A stretch of 64,000 nt of DNA from Pelagibacteraceae bacterium AG-410-N23 (GTDB lineage Bacteria; Pseudomonadota; Alphaproteobacteria; Pelagibacterales; Pelagibacteraceae), in contig QCKW01000001.1 in assembly GCA_003215055.1 (NCBI GenBank), positions 1 through 64,000 of the forward strand. The letters are read 5' to 3'. This document shows positions 46,436 through 56,970 of the stretch, piece after piece. Below the pieces are notes generated by a model. It made no database searches. It was given only the letters and a program-made list of their open reading frames with translations, and was not told the DNA's origin. Within the stretch, counting starts at the first letter, position 1, and every line of letters starts with the position of its first letter. Made by a program: the position numbers and the translations under genes.

Positions 46436-47365
46436 ATGCAAAAATTTAGCTTATGCTTTGGTAAGGTAAAAAAAGATTGTATAAAATTTATTAAATCTCA
46501 AGAAACAAAAGCTGATAAATTTAAAAATAAAGAAAGAATGATTAAGACTTTCTTAATACCATTATGTTTCTGGATTAGCAAAAAAGCTAATAAAAAAAGT
46601 CCATATTTTGTCGGATTAGCAGGAGGGCAAGGAACCGGTAAAACTACAATCAGTTCTTTGATTAGAATTATTTTAACTAAATTCTTTAAATTAAATGTTT
46701 TTAGAATTTCAATAGATGACTTTTATAAAACTAGAAAAGAGCGAATTAACTTATCAAAAAGAGTGCATCCTATGCTTCTTACAAGAGGGGTACCCGGAAC
46801 ACATGATATCAATATGATGTTAAGTTTCTTTAAAAAAGCAAAAAGCAAAAAATTTAAAAGATTAAAACTTCCGACTTTTAATAAAGCAATTGATGATAGG
46901 TTTAATAAAAAAAAATGGTATGTCTTAAAAGATAAACCTGATGTAATTATTTTTGAAGGGTGGTGTGTTGGTGCGAAATCAGAAAAAAATATTACATTAA
47001 AGAAAACAATTAATTCGATGGAAAAAGCAAAAGATCAAAAACAGATTTGGAGAAAATATGTTAACCACCAACTAAAATCAAAATATAAAAACTTATATTC
47101 ACAATTAAATTGTTTGATTTACTTAAAAGCAAAAAATTTTAGTTTGTTACAAAAATGGAGATTAAAACAAGAGCGTAAACTTTGGTTAAAAAGTAAAAGC
47201 AAATCAAATTTAAAAATAATGAGTAAAGGAGATGTTTTAAATTTTATGCAAACTTACCAGAGAATAACTCAAAACATGTTTAGATATATGCCCAAATATG
47301 CTTCAATTATTCTAAATTTAAACACTAACCATCAAATTAAATCTGCGGTATATAAAAAGAGATGA
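46436..47365 (+). CDS. P-loop kinase, D-glycerate 3-kinase-like
   Basis: The protein has 309 residues with Walker A GGQGTGKT (63-70), the lid/substrate segment ISIDDFYKTRKER, RGVPGTHDI and FEGWCVGAK, which together match plant/yeast-type D-glycerate 3-kinases (the YGR205W group) related to uridine kinases and phosphoribulokinases. It would phosphorylate glycerate to 3-phosphoglycerate in glyoxylate/glycerate metabolism. The substrate is inferred from family motifs. It follows GFA by 5 bp and its stop overlaps the tolC-like start (ATGA). Confidence 0.82.
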   Translation: MQKFSLCFGKVKKDCIKFIKSQETKADKFKNKERMIKTFLIPLCFWISKKANKKSPYFVGLAGGQGTGKTTISSLIRIILTKFFKLNVFRISIDDFYKTRKERINLSKRVHPMLLTRGVPGTHDINMMLSFFKKAKSKKFKRLKLPTFNKAIDDRFNKKKWYVLKDKPDVIIFEGWCVGAKSEKNITLKKTINSMEKAKDQKQIWRKYVNHQLKSKYKNLYSQLNCLIYLKAKNFSLLQKWRLKQERKLWLKSKSKSNLKIMSKGDVLNFMQTYQRITQNMFRYMPKYASIILNLNTNHQIKSAVYKKR

Positions 47366-48660
47366 GAATATTTTTTTTAAAAATTTTTTTTATTGTCACT
47401 TTTTTAACTGGGTCTGTTTTGGCAGAAACCTTAAATGCTGCTTTAGAAAAAGCATATAAAAATAATCCAGAATTAAATGCTGAAAGAGAAAGTATAAATA
47501 TTTCTGAACAAGAATTAAAAGTTTCAAAAAGCTTATACCTACCATCAATAACTTTAGAAGGCAGTCAAAGTGAAGAAGATACCAGTAAACTTACAAATCG
47601 AAATGGTTCTAATGCATCTATTACTGACGTCAATCCGTCAGTACAATCAATAACTATTACTCAAACTTTAATTGACTTTGGAAGAGAGGCAGAATATGCA
47701 AAAAGTAAAATTGGAATTGATTTAGCAAAAGCAAAACTTTTAAAAAAAGAGCAGGAAATTTTGTATAAAGCTGTAGATGCTTATACAGGAATGATATCAG
47801 CGAAAGAAAAGTTTGAAATCAATGAGTCAAATGTAAATCTATTAGATAGACAAGTTGAGACTGATAAAATAAGACTTGAAAGAGGTAAAATTACACTATC
47901 GGATGTTGCTCAATCAGAGTCTTCTCTTGCAGAAGCTCAAGCTAAGTTTATACAAGCTGAAAATGAACTTTTAACAAGCAGATTAAATTATGAAAATGTA
48001 ATTGGTGAATTAAATAATATTGAAAATTTAGATAAAAATTCAATTAATGATTTAGAGCTTCCAAATCAATTAATTGAGGCAATCGATATATCAAAAAAGA
48101 ATAATCCTGATTTGATAATCGCAAAGCTTGAATACGAACAATCAAAAAAAGAAACAATAAGTGCTAAATCAGATTTGGCCCCTACCGCAAAATTATCTTT
48201 TGATAGGTCAAAAACTGAGGATTTAAGCTCAACTTATGATGAGAGAGAAAAAGATGTTTTAAAAGCAACCGTTACATGGCCATTTTATTCTGGAGGAAAA
48301 AACCTTGCAAATTTAAATAAGAGCAAAAGTATGGAACTGCAGAAAAACTTATTATTTGAAAATTCTAAAAAAAAAAATCAAACCGATGTAGCTAGTGCTT
48401 GGTCTTTTTATCAATCAAATAAAAGCCTTTTAAACTCTGTTCGTGCTCAAGTTAGTGCTGCAGAAATAGCAAACGAAGGTATTTTAGCAGAGTATAATAG
48501 TGGTTCAGATCGAACTACCCTAGAAGTTATTCAATCTAATTCTTTATTACTAAACGCTCAAATCTCACTAGCCGACTCTGAGAAAAATTATATTCTTTCA
48601 CAATTTAATTTGCTCAAATCTATAGGGTTACTTAACAGTAACTATCTAAAATTAAGATAA
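47362..48660 (+). CDS. tolC: TolC-family outer-membrane efflux protein
   Basis: The protein has 432 residues with a signal peptide (about 1-20) and the duplicated OEP repeat: two long coiled-coil hairpins, the first near 30-215 beginning NAALEKAYKNNPELNAER and the second starting AIDISKKNNPDLIIAKLEYEQ. Motif TLIDFGREAEYAKSK and WPFYSGGKNLANLNKSK mark the beta-barrel strand edges. It forms the outer-membrane duct for type I secretion and RND pumps. No inner-membrane partner is adjacent; the ABC-2 exporter at 15589 is distant and of a different class. Confidence 0.92.
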   Translation: MRIFFLKIFFIVTFLTGSVLAETLNAALEKAYKNNPELNAERESINISEQELKVSKSLYLPSITLEGSQSEEDTSKLTNRNGSNASITDVNPSVQSITITQTLIDFGREAEYAKSKIGIDLAKAKLLKKEQEILYKAVDAYTGMISAKEKFEINESNVNLLDRQVETDKIRLERGKITLSDVAQSESSLAEAQAKFIQAENELLTSRLNYENVIGELNNIENLDKNSINDLELPNQLIEAIDISKKNNPDLIIAKLEYEQSKKETISAKSDLAPTAKLSFDRSKTEDLSSTYDEREKDVLKATVTWPFYSGGKNLANLNKSKSMELQKNLLFENSKKKNQTDVASAWSFYQSNKSLLNSVRAQVSAAEIANEGILAEYNSGSDRTTLEVIQSNSLLLNAQISLADSEKNYILSQFNLLKSIGLLNSNYLKLR

Positions 48661-48693
48661 TGAGTAGTTTTTTCTAACCAAAATAAATAAATC

Positions 48694-48721
48694 TTGCCAA
48701 AGAGAACAAAATGTGTACATT
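48694..48721 (+). promoter_or_regulatory. Candidate recA promoter with degenerate LexA box
   Basis: TTGCCA (48694-48699), a 16-bp spacer and TACATT (48716-48721) resemble a promoter. Overlapping it, GAAC-AAAATGT-GTAC (48704-48718) differs by one base from the GAAC-N7-GAAC LexA box and matches the umuDC box at 14 of 17 positions when the two bases beyond each box are included. Confidence 0.55.
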
Positions 48722-48767
48722 TATTTTATGATTCGAGTGAAAAAAATATTAAAAAATGAGGTAAAAA

Positions 48768-49916
48768 ATGACTAAAAATAACTTAAAAGTAGTTAAATCT
48801 ACTAAAGATCAAGAATTGGATAATAAAGAGAAAAATAAAGCCTTAGAAGCAGCAATTAACCAAATTACAGACAATTTTGGAAAAGGTTCAGTTATGAAGC
48901 TGGGCGAAAAAAGAGCTATGGATATTGAGTCAATATCTACAGGTTCATTAAGTCTAGATTTGGCTTTAGGGATAGGCGGTCTTCCAAAAGGAAGAATTAT
49001 TGAAGTTTACGGACCAGAGTCTTCTGGAAAAACAACACTAGCATTGCAAGTAGTTGCAGAAGCTCAAAAGGCAGGTGGAATTTGTGCTTTCGTAGATGCG
49101 GAACATGCTTTAGATCCAGTTTATGCAAAAAAATTAGGAGTAAATACTGAGGAACTTTTAATTTCACAACCGGATGCTGGTGAGCAAGCTCTAGAAATAG
49201 CAGATACATTAGTAAAATCAGGCTCTATTTCAGTTATCGTAATCGACTCAGTTGCAGCTTTAACTCCAAAAGCTGAAATTGAAGGTGAGATGGGAGATCA
49301 TCATGTTGGTCTTCAATCAAGATTAATGAGTCAGGCTTTGAGAAAATTAACTGGTTCAATTTCAAACACAAATACAATGATGATTTTCATTAACCAAATC
49401 AGAATGAAAATTGGAGTTATGTTTGGAAGTCCAGAAACAACATCAGGTGGAAATGCACTTAAGTTTTACTCATCTGTAAGAATGGATATTAGAAGAATTG
49501 GTGCCATCAAAGATAAAGATGAAATTATCGGTAACTCTACGAGAGTGAAAGTAGTTAAGAATAAAGTTGCGCCACCATTTAAAGTTGTTGAGTTTGACTT
49601 GATGTATGGAAAAGGAATTAGTAAAATGGGTGAGTTAGTAGACCTAGGAGCTAAAGCTGATATTATTGAAAAATCAGGAGCATGGTATGCTTATAAAGGA
49701 GAGAAAATTGGACAAGGTAGAGAAAATGCCAAAGTCTATTTAGCTCAAAACCCTCAAGTTGCTGCAGAAATCGAAATGGCAATAAGAGAAAAAGCAGGTG
49801 TGATTTCAAAAAAAATTGAGGGAAATCCACTAAGTCCTGAAAAAATTGAAAAAGAGAAGAAAGTAGCTGAAAAAGAAGAGGCAAATAAAGAAGCTACTCC
49901 TCCTAAAAAGAACTAA
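48768..49916 (+). CDS. recA: RecA recombinase
   Basis: The protein has 382 residues with Walker [10 protein letters not shown] (82-90), Walker [11 protein letters not shown], the L2 DNA-binding loop region with [22 protein letters not shown] and a Lys/Glu-rich C-terminal tail. It performs strand exchange and, as a filament, stimulates LexA and UmuD self-cleavage. A GAGGT ribosome site precedes the ATG by 5 bases. A degenerate LexA box lies 50 bp upstream. A 30-residue N-terminal tail precedes the usual core start, a little longer than in E. coli. Confidence 0.98.
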   Translation: MTKNNLKVVKSTKDQELDNKEKNKALEAAINQITDNFGKGSVMKLGEKRAMDIESISTGSLSLDLALGIGGLPKGRIIEVYGPESSGKTTLALQVVAEAQKAGGICAFVDAEHALDPVYAKKLGVNTEELLISQPDAGEQALEIADTLVKSGSISVIVIDSVAALTPKAEIEGEMGDHHVGLQSRLMSQALRKLTGSISNTNTMMIFINQIRMKIGVMFGSPETTSGGNALKFYSSVRMDIRRIGAIKDKDEIIGNSTRVKVVKNKVAPPFKVVEFDLMYGKGISKMGELVDLGAKADIIEKSGAWYAYKGEKIGQGRENAKVYLAQNPQVAAEIEMAIREKAGVISKKIEGNPLSPEKIEKEKKVAEKEEANKEATPPKKN

Positions 49917-49935
49917 ATGTCATCTTTAAATTATA

Positions 49936-49960
49936 AAAGGCGCTTATAATAAGCGCCTTT
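49936..49960 (+). terminator. Hairpin terminator after recA
   Basis: AAAGGCGCTT (49936-49945) pairs perfectly with AAGCGCCTTT (49951-49960) around a 5-nt loop. The U tract is short (TTT, then GCCCC), so termination may be partial. Confidence 0.7.
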
Positions 49961-50010
49961 GCCCCTTACCACTATCTAGACATAGAACAAAAAAGCTGTA
50001 TTTTAAAAAT

Positions 50011-52677
50011 ATGGCTCAAAAATCACTAAATCAAATAAGAGAAACATTCTTAAAATATTTTGAGAAGAATGATCATAAAATTGTTGAATCTAGCAATTTA
50101 GTTCCAAACAATGATCCTACATTGATGTTTGCTAATTCTGGAATGGTTCAGTTTAAAAATGTATTTACAGGTTTAGAAAAAAGAAATTATCAAAGGGCAA
50201 CTACGTCACAAAAATGTGTAAGAGCAGGTGGAAAACACAATGATTTAGAAAATGTAGGTTATACCCCAAGACACCATACATTTTTTGAAATGTTGGGAAA
50301 TTTTTCATTTGGAGATTATTTTAAAGAAAAAGCAATACATTATGCTTGGGATTTGATTACAAAAGATTTTGGTATAGATAAAAATAGACTTTATGTAACT
50401 GTATTTCATGAAGATGATGAAGCATTTAATTTTTGGAAAAAAATAGCTGGCTTCAGTGATGATCGAATTATAAGAATTTCAACATCAGATAATTTTTGGT
50501 CTATGGGTGAAACAGGACCATGTGGACCTTGTTCAGAAATTTTTTATGATCATGGAGATCATTTGAAAGGTGGTTTACCAGGCTCAAAAGATGAAGATGG
50601 TGATAGATTTATTGAAATTTGGAATTTAGTTTTCATGCAGTATGAGCAAGTTTCAAAAGATAAAAGAATAAATCTCCCAAAACCTTCTGTTGATACTGGA
50701 ATGGGTTTAGAAAGAATTGCAGCCCTTTTACAAGGAACACATGACAATTATGAAACAGACCATTTCAAAAAACTAATTCATTCAACTTCAGAAATTGTTA
50801 AGAAAAAACCTGATGAAAAAAATCTATCAAGTTTTAGAGTGATTGCAGATCATTTAAGAGCTAGTTCGTTTTTAATCGCTGAAGGAGTTTTACCATCAAA
50901 CGAAGGTAGAGGTTATGTTCTGAGGAGAATTATGAGAAGAGGAATGAGACACTCTCATTTATTAGGATCTAAAGAACCAGTTTTCTACAATTTATTTGAT
51001 GCATTAAAAAATGAAATGTCTGGTAATTATCCAGAATTAAAAAGGGCAGAGTCATTAATTAAAGAAACTTTAAAAATGGAAGAAGAAAAATTTTTAGTTC
51101 TTTTAGATCGAGGAATTAAAATTTTAAACGATGAAATATCAAAAATAGACAAAGTTCTTCCAGGAGATGTTGCTTTTAAGTTATATGATACTTATGGTTT
51201 TCCATTAGATCTTACCGAAGATATCTTAAGAAACAAATCCCTTTCTATTGATACAAAAAAGTTTCAATTTTTAATGAAGCAAAGCAGAGAGCTTGCAAAA
51301 AAAAATTGGAAAGGTTCTGGAGATGCTGCAGTTGAGGATATTTGGTTTGGAATAAGAGACAAATTGGGTGCTACAGAATTTTTAGGCTATGAAACAAACC
51401 AAGCTGAAGGGTTAATTTTATCATTATTAAAAGATAACAAAGAAGTTAAAGAGTTAAAATCAGGTGATGAAGGAATGATTATTACTAATCAAACACCTTT
51501 TTATGGAGAGTCAGGTGGTCAGGTTGGAGATTCAGGTGAGATTACTTCTGGAGATTTTAAGTTTGAAGTTACCGATGTTCAAAAAAAACTGGGGGACCTA
51601 TTTGTTCATTATGGAAAAGTAATTAGTGGTTCAATTAAACTAAGTGAAAATGTTGAAATGAAAATAGATGAAGTAAGGAGAAATGACACAAGAGCGTATC
51701 ATTCAGCCACTCATTTATTACATGAATCTTTAAGGAGAGTTTTAGGCACTCATGTTACACAAAAGGGATCTTTAGTTGAGCCAAGCCGACTAAGATTTGA
51801 CTTCAGTCATATGAAACCAATTTCAAATGAAGAAATAGATAAAATAGAGACATTTGTAAATTCAATGGTTTCAAAAAAATCAGATGTTAGAACAAGACTA
51901 ATGACACCAGACGAAGCTGTAAAGAATGGTGCGTTAGCACTTTTTGGAGAAAAATATGGTGATGAAGTGAGAGTACTTTCAATGGGTGATGACAACGGAA
52001 AATATTTTTCAACTGAACTATGTGGTGGAACACATGTTAAAAACACAGGAGATATTGGTATATTTAAAATTATAAGCCAATCTTCAATTGCAGCAGGTGT
52101 TAGAAGAATAGAAGCTTTGAGAGACAAACAATTAGAAGATTATTTAAAAAATAAAGAAAAAATATCAAATCTATCCTCAGAAAAAAATGATGATTTAATA
52201 AAAGAATTAACTAAACAAATAATTAGTCTAGGTGGTAAACCAACTTTAGATCAAACAGATCAAAAATCTTTGATAAAAAATTTAACAAAACAACTAGATA
52301 CTTTATCAGTAAAATCCATTCTTAATGACAAATCAAAAAATAAAATTAACGACGAAGAAATTAAGGGTATTAAAATAAGATTCCAGAATGTTGAGGGTTT
52401 GCCTCCAAAAGAATTGCGAAAACTCGTAGACAATGGGAAGAAAGATTTAGGTGAGGGAATCGTAGTAGTTTTTGCAAGCAAAGATGATAAAGTAGGTGTT
52501 GCTGTTGGTATAACAGAAAAATTAACTAGTAAATTTGATGCTGTAAAATTTGTAAAATTAAGTTCAGAGATTATTGGTGGCCAAGGAGGAGGAGGTAGAA
52601 AAGACTTTGCTCAGGCTGGAGGCCAAGATCATAGTAAGATCAATAAAGCTTTCGAAAAAATTAAGTCTTTAATTTAA
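50011..52677 (+). CDS. alaS: Alanyl-tRNA synthetase
   Basis: The protein has 888 residues, full length. The class II core starts [19 protein letters not shown]. The editing domain has the zinc/active-site motifs [13 protein letters not shown] and [13 protein letters not shown]. The C-terminal oligomerisation domain ends [16 protein letters not shown]. It charges tRNA-Ala and clears mischarged Ser/Gly. Its 3' end overlaps the converging icd gene by 9 bp. Placement after recA is a common alphaproteobacterial order. Confidence 0.98.
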   Translation: MAQKSLNQIRETFLKYFEKNDHKIVESSNLVPNNDPTLMFANSGMVQFKNVFTGLEKRNYQRATTSQKCVRAGGKHNDLENVGYTPRHHTFFEMLGNFSFGDYFKEKAIHYAWDLITKDFGIDKNRLYVTVFHEDDEAFNFWKKIAGFSDDRIIRISTSDNFWSMGETGPCGPCSEIFYDHGDHLKGGLPGSKDEDGDRFIEIWNLVFMQYEQVSKDKRINLPKPSVDTGMGLERIAALLQGTHDNYETDHFKKLIHSTSEIVKKKPDEKNLSSFRVIADHLRASSFLIAEGVLPSNEGRGYVLRRIMRRGMRHSHLLGSKEPVFYNLFDALKNEMSGNYPELKRAESLIKETLKMEEEKFLVLLDRGIKILNDEISKIDKVLPGDVAFKLYDTYGFPLDLTEDILRNKSLSIDTKKFQFLMKQSRELAKKNWKGSGDAAVEDIWFGIRDKLGATEFLGYETNQAEGLILSLLKDNKEVKELKSGDEGMIITNQTPFYGESGGQVGDSGEITSGDFKFEVTDVQKKLGDLFVHYGKVISGSIKLSENVEMKIDEVRRNDTRAYHSATHLLHESLRRVLGTHVTQKGSLVEPSRLRFDFSHMKPISNEEIDKIETFVNSMVSKKSDVRTRLMTPDEAVKNGALALFGEKYGDEVRVLSMGDDNGKYFSTELCGGTHVKNTGDIGIFKIISQSSIAAGVRRIEALRDKQLEDYLKNKEKISNLSSEKNDDLIKELTKQIISLGGKPTLDQTDQKSLIKNLTKQLDTLSVKSILNDKSKNKINDEEIKGIKIRFQNVEGLPPKELRKLVDNGKKDLGEGIVVVFASKDDKVGVAVGITEKLTSKFDAVKFVKLSSEIIGGQGGGGRKDFAQAGGQDHSKINKAFEKIKSLI

Positions 52678-53883
52678 CTTCTTTTTAAGATTTTGATCTA
52701 TTACATCTAAAAATTGATTTGTCGTTAAATATTTACTTGAGGGCCCAATTAATATTGCAAGATCTTTAGTCATTGATCCACCCTCAACACATTCAATACA
52801 AACTTGTTCTATTGTATTTGAGAATTTAATTAATTCATCATTTCCATCTAATTTTCCTCTATGAGCCAACCCTCTTGTCCAAGCAAAAATTGAAGCTATT
52901 GGGTTAGTCGAAGTTTCTTTTCCCTCTTGATGCATTCTGTAATGTCTAGTTACAGTTCCATGAGCAGCTTCTGCCTCCATTATCTTTCCATCTGGGGTTA
53001 ATAAAGTACTTGTCATTAAACCCAAAGATCCATAACCTTGAGCCATTGTATCTGATTGAACATCTCCATCATAATTTTTGCATGCCCAAATATATTTACC
53101 ACTCCACTTCATTGCACAAGCAACCATGTCGTCAATTAATCTGTGTTCATAAATGATTTTAGCATCTTCAAATTTTTTCTTAAATTCTTTATTAAATACT
53201 TCTTCAAAAATATCTTTAAATCTCCCATCATATTTTTTAAGAATTGTATTTTTAGTAGAAAGATAAACTGGCCATTTTTTTATTAATCCATAACTAAAAC
53301 AAGATCTTGCAAAGTCTTCAATTGATTTATCTAAATTATACATTGATAATGCAACTCCAGGACCAGTAAAATTAAATACCTCATGTTTGATTTCGTCTTT
53401 GCCATCTTCTGATATCCACTTAATTTCCATTTTTCCCTTACCAGGTACTTTAAAATCTGTAGCTCTATATTGGTCTCCAAATGCATGCCTTCCTATCACT
53501 ACAGGATCTGTCCATGAGGGAACTAATTTTGGGATGTTCGAACAAAGTATTGGTTCTCTAAAAACTGTACCACCAATAATATTTCTTATAGTTCCATTAG
53601 GGGATCTCCACATTTTCTTAAGTTTGAATTCTTTTACTCGCGCCTCATCAGGAGTTATAGTTGCACATTTAATTCCCACACCAAATTTTTTAATCGCATT
53701 AGCTGAATCAACAGTGATTTGGTCGTTAGTATTATCCCTACTTTTCATTCCTAAATCGTAGTACTCAATTCCAAGATCTAAATAAGGAAGGATCAGTTTC
53801 TTTTTTATGAATTCCCAGATTATTCTGGTCATTTCGTCACCATCTAACTCAACAACTGGGTTTTTTACGGTTATTTTACTCAC
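52669..53883 (-). CDS. icd: Isocitrate dehydrogenase, NADP-dependent (dimeric, eukaryote-like)
   Basis: The protein has 404 residues of the IDH type found in alphaproteobacteria and mitochondria: [20 protein letters not shown] at the N-terminus, [19 protein letters not shown] (substrate serine and arginines), and [22 protein letters not shown] near the NADP site. It oxidises isocitrate to 2-oxoglutarate in the TCA cycle with NADPH formation. It is encoded alone on the minus strand, diverging from psd across 76 bp. Confidence 0.97.
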   Translation of the reverse strand: MSKITVKNPVVELDGDEMTRIIWEFIKKKLILPYLDLGIEYYDLGMKSRDNTNDQITVDSANAIKKFGVGIKCATITPDEARVKEFKLKKMWRSPNGTIRNIIGGTVFREPILCSNIPKLVPSWTDPVVIGRHAFGDQYRATDFKVPGKGKMEIKWISEDGKDEIKHEVFNFTGPGVALSMYNLDKSIEDFARSCFSYGLIKKWPVYLSTKNTILKKYDGRFKDIFEEVFNKEFKKKFEDAKIIYEHRLIDDMVACAMKWSGKYIWACKNYDGDVQSDTMAQGYGSLGLMTSTLLTPDGKIMEAEAAHGTVTRHYRMHQEGKETSTNPIASIFAWTRGLAHRGKLDGNDELIKFSNTIEQVCIECVEGGSMTKDLAILIGPSSKYLTTNQFLDVIDQNLKKKLN

Positions 53884-53959
53884 AAATATTATTTTATCTT
53901 ATTAATTGAATTTCGCGATTTTATATACATATTAATGAAAAATTATCAAATAGAAGAAT

Positions 53960-54607
53960 ATGTTTAACAAGATATTTCCAAAGATACACGCAGAAGGCTA
54001 TAAATTTTTAGTTATAGCTGGAATAATTACTATAATTTTTTATATTTTTAGTAACTTCTTAGCTTTAATAGGCTTACTATTAACTGTTTGGGTTTATTAT
54101 TTTTTCAGAGATCCAGAAAGAGTAATTATTAATGATGATAATTATCTTGTTAGTCCTGCAGATGGAGAAGTTATAAAAGTTGAGGAAGTTAATGGACCAA
54201 AAGAACTTGGTCTGGAAAATAAAAATTTTAAGAAAATTAGTATTTTTATGAATGTTTTTGATTGCCATGTTAATAGAATTCCGTGCAGTGGTAAGATTGA
54301 GGAAATTTTATATAAGCCCGGAAAATTTTTAAATGCTTCATTTGATAAAGCAAGTGAAGATAACGAAAGAAATTATTATAAAATCAAAGACCAACATGGC
54401 AATGATATTGTAGTCGTCCAAATTGCAGGCTTAGTAGCACGTAGAATTGTTTGTGAATCAAATAAAGATCAAGATCTAAAACAAGGTGATAGAATTGGAA
54501 TGATTAGATTTGGTAGTAGAGCAGATGTTTATTATGAAAATTATGAACCCCTAGTTAAAATTGGTCAAACAGCTATAGCTGGAGAAACTTTATTAGCCAA
54601 AAAATAA
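53960..54607 (+). CDS. psd: Phosphatidylserine decarboxylase proenzyme
   Basis: The protein has 215 residues of the short (archaeal/alphaproteobacterial) PSD type: one or two N-terminal membrane segments (about 17-47), YLVSPADGEVIKVEEV, FMNVFDCHVNRIPCSGKI and the self-cleavage site RFGSRADV, where Ser186 after Gly185 becomes the pyruvoyl group. It makes phosphatidylethanolamine from phosphatidylserine. Its stop overlaps the pssA start by one base, so the two steps of PE synthesis are coupled. Confidence 0.96.
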   Translation: MFNKIFPKIHAEGYKFLVIAGIITIIFYIFSNFLALIGLLLTVWVYYFFRDPERVIINDDNYLVSPADGEVIKVEEVNGPKELGLENKNFKKISIFMNVFDCHVNRIPCSGKIEEILYKPGKFLNASFDKASEDNERNYYKIKDQHGNDIVVVQIAGLVARRIVCESNKDQDLKQGDRIGMIRFGSRADVYYENYEPLVKIGQTAIAGETLLAKK

Positions 54608-55410
54608 TGGAACCACAAAAGAAAAATTTTAAAATCGTTTCTGACAAAAAAAATGCTAGAGTAATTTTACCTAATATGCTGACATTAATTGGAGTATGTA
54701 TTGGACTTACTTCAATAAGATTTGCATTAGATGGTAGATTTGAATTTGCGATAATTGCAATAATTTTTGCAGCATTAATTGATGGCTTAGACGGAAGAAT
54801 TGCCAGGTTAATAAAAGGAACTTCTAAAGTTGGTAAAGAATTAGATTCTCTTACAGATATGATAAGTTTTGGAGTCGCTCCTGCATTTATTATGTATTTT
54901 TGGAAGTTAAATACTCTAGGAAGATTTGGATGGTTGTTATGTCTTGTATATGTAATTTGTGTTGCGTTAAGACTTGCAAGATTTAATGTAAATTCAAATC
55001 AAGAATCATCTTGGAGAGATAATTTTTTTGAAGGTGTACCATCACCAGCTGGAGCTATTTTAGTTTTAACACCTCTTATTTTTAGTTTAAGTGGTTTTGA
55101 TATAATACAATTAAATTATGATCTTATTGTTCCAACTTTTTTCGTTGTAACATCATTTTTATTAATAAGTAAATTTCCAAGTTATTCATTTAAAAAAATT
55201 GTAATTCCAAGAAGAACGACAATTTTTTTATTATTTGGTATTGTTTTATTTTTTGGCCTTTTACTAATTTATACATTTAATGTTATTACTATAAGTGCAA
55301 TTATTTATTTATTACTGTTACCAATTAGTTTTTTTCATTATCAAAAAATTAAAAAGCACCATGAAAATGACAGAATTCAAGACGATGATGATCTTGAAGA
55401 CGTACTGTGA
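54607..55410 (+). CDS. pssA: CDP-diacylglycerol-serine O-phosphatidyltransferase
   Basis: A membrane enzyme of 267 residues with the full CDP-alcohol phosphatidyltransferase motif D59-G-x-D62-G-x2-A66-R67-x8-G76-x3-D80-x3-D84. About seven hydrophobic helices follow, and the C-terminus is acidic (DDDDLED). It makes phosphatidylserine from CDP-DAG and serine, the substrate for Psd encoded just upstream. It is the type II PssA found in alphaproteobacteria. The stop overlaps the next gene's start. Confidence 0.95.
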   Translation: MEPQKKNFKIVSDKKNARVILPNMLTLIGVCIGLTSIRFALDGRFEFAIIAIIFAALIDGLDGRIARLIKGTSKVGKELDSLTDMISFGVAPAFIMYFWKLNTLGRFGWLLCLVYVICVALRLARFNVNSNQESSWRDNFFEGVPSPAGAILVLTPLIFSLSGFDIIQLNYDLIVPTFFVVTSFLLISKFPSYSFKKIVIPRRTTIFLLFGIVLFFGLLLIYTFNVITISAIIYLLLLPISFFHYQKIKKHHENDRIQDDDDLEDVL

Positions 55411-56321
55411 TGAAAAAAAATGTAATTGTTTCTTTAGCAGATGCTAACTATTTTCCATTATTAGAAGAATTGATAGATTCTATAAAAAGATTTAAACAAA
55501 GTGAAAGTGTTTCAATTTGTGTTTTAGATGCAGGATTAACCGAAGAACAAAAAAATAAGATCTCAAAAAAGATAGACGAAATTAAATCAGCTGAGTGGGA
55601 TATAGAAGTTCCAGGCTATAAAGTAAAAGATAAAGAGTGGTTAAAGAGTCAAGTTTCTAGAGCTTTTTTACCAAAATATTTTCCTAACTATGAAAAATAT
55701 TTATGGATAGATTGCGATGCATGGGTAAATGATTGGGATTGTATTGAACTTTATTTTAAAGCGTGTAACGAAGGCAAGCTTGGTATCACTCAAACTATAG
55801 GTCCAGGATATAAAATAACATCTAAAGTAAATTGGTTACTTGGGAAATTAGCAATTGTTAAATCACAAAACTTTAAACATGCTGTAAAATCAAACATACC
55901 TTATGATAAGGCAAGAAAATTAGCGTTCGCTCCACATATAAATGTTGGTGTTTTTTCCTTAGAAAAAAACTCAACCGGTTGGAAAGTTTGGCAAAATAAT
56001 CTGGAACAAACACTAAAAGCTGGAAACATATTTGGTTCTGAGGGATTAGCAATCAATATGGCAGTGTATATTGATAATTTAGAGACGGAGTTTTTACCTC
56101 TCAGTTTTAATTGGATTACAAGCAATTTACTTCCAAAATACGATGAAAGTAATAATATATTTGTCGAACCATATTTACCTAATCATAAAATTGGAATTAT
56201 GCATCTTGCAGCTGGAATTTGGAAAGATGGAAAAGATATGAGAGTAGATAAAAGTATTGAAATTGAAATTAAAACTTTGAACGGCAAAAAGATTTTAAAG
56301 AGTTTAAGATATAAAAATTAA
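55410..56321 (+). CDS. GT-A fold glycosyltransferase, GT8-like
   Basis: The protein has 303 residues from ATG 55410 (a GTG one codon earlier is also possible). The N-terminus NVIVSLADANYFPLLEELIDS and the metal motif LWIDCDAWVN (Asp101-x-Asp103) resemble GT8 or related GT-A transferases. There is no membrane helix. It sits in a phospholipid operon (psd-pssA), so a glycolipid-forming role is conceivable but unproven. The next gene, rlmE, starts without any gap. Confidence 0.7.
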   Translation: MKKNVIVSLADANYFPLLEELIDSIKRFKQSESVSICVLDAGLTEEQKNKISKKIDEIKSAEWDIEVPGYKVKDKEWLKSQVSRAFLPKYFPNYEKYLWIDCDAWVNDWDCIELYFKACNEGKLGITQTIGPGYKITSKVNWLLGKLAIVKSQNFKHAVKSNIPYDKARKLAFAPHINVGVFSLEKNSTGWKVWQNNLEQTLKAGNIFGSEGLAINMAVYIDNLETEFLPLSFNWITSNLLPKYDESNNIFVEPYLPNHKIGIMHLAAGIWKDGKDMRVDKSIEIEIKTLNGKKILKSLRYKN

Positions 56322-56933
56322 TTGAAAAAAAATAAAATTTCAAAAAATTGGATAAATAAACAACGTAGAGATATTTATGTTCGTCAATCAAAAGTTGATG
56401 GTTATAGAGCAAGATCAGCATATAAATTAATCGAAATAGACGAAAAATTTAAAATTTTTAAAGGTGGAATGTTTGTTTTAGATATCGGTGCAGCGCCAGG
56501 AAGTTGGTCGCAATATGCTTCAAAAGCTATTAAACAAGGAAAAGTAATTTCTATAGACCTGAAGGTAATGGAAGAAATTAAAAATACAATTCAGATTAAG
56601 GGGGATTTTACTGACCCCAATATTCAAAAAAAAATAAAAGATTACTTAAATAAGGGTTTAGATGTGGTGATGTCGGATATGGCAGTAAATACAACTGGTA
56701 TTCAAAATCTTGATGCAATCCAAACTGGTGAATTATGTAAAGAAGCAATGATTTTTTCAAAAGATGTTATTTCAAAAAATGGTTTTTTTATCTCAAAAAT
56801 ATTTATGGGAAGTACTTTTAATGAAATTGTCGCACTAGGAAAATTAATTTTTAAAGAGGTAAAGGTTTTTAAACCTCAATCAAGCAGAAAAGATTCTAAA
56901 GAAAGCTTTATAATCTGTAAAAAACTTAGATAG
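56322..56933 (+). CDS. rlmE: 23S rRNA (uridine-2552) 2'-O-methyltransferase
   Basis: An RrmJ/FtsJ-family methyltransferase of 203 residues: YRARSAYKLIEIDEKF (catalytic Lys), SAM motif LDIGAAPGSWSQYA, MSDMAVNTTG (catalytic Asp), and a later Lys/Glu pair (FISKIFMG; DSKESFIICK). It methylates U2552 in the 23S A-loop. The start is TTG at 56322, immediately after the preceding stop. No ATG lies upstream of the N-terminal basic region in frame. Confidence 0.94.
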   Translation: MKKNKISKNWINKQRRDIYVRQSKVDGYRARSAYKLIEIDEKFKIFKGGMFVLDIGAAPGSWSQYASKAIKQGKVISIDLKVMEEIKNTIQIKGDFTDPNIQKKIKDYLNKGLDVVMSDMAVNTTGIQNLDAIQTGELCKEAMIFSKDVISKNGFFISKIFMGSTFNEIVALGKLIFKEVKVFKPQSSRKDSKESFIICKKLR

Positions 56934-56970
56934 TCTCTTTAAAATTGAAAGGAATCGTATATAAAAGAAT

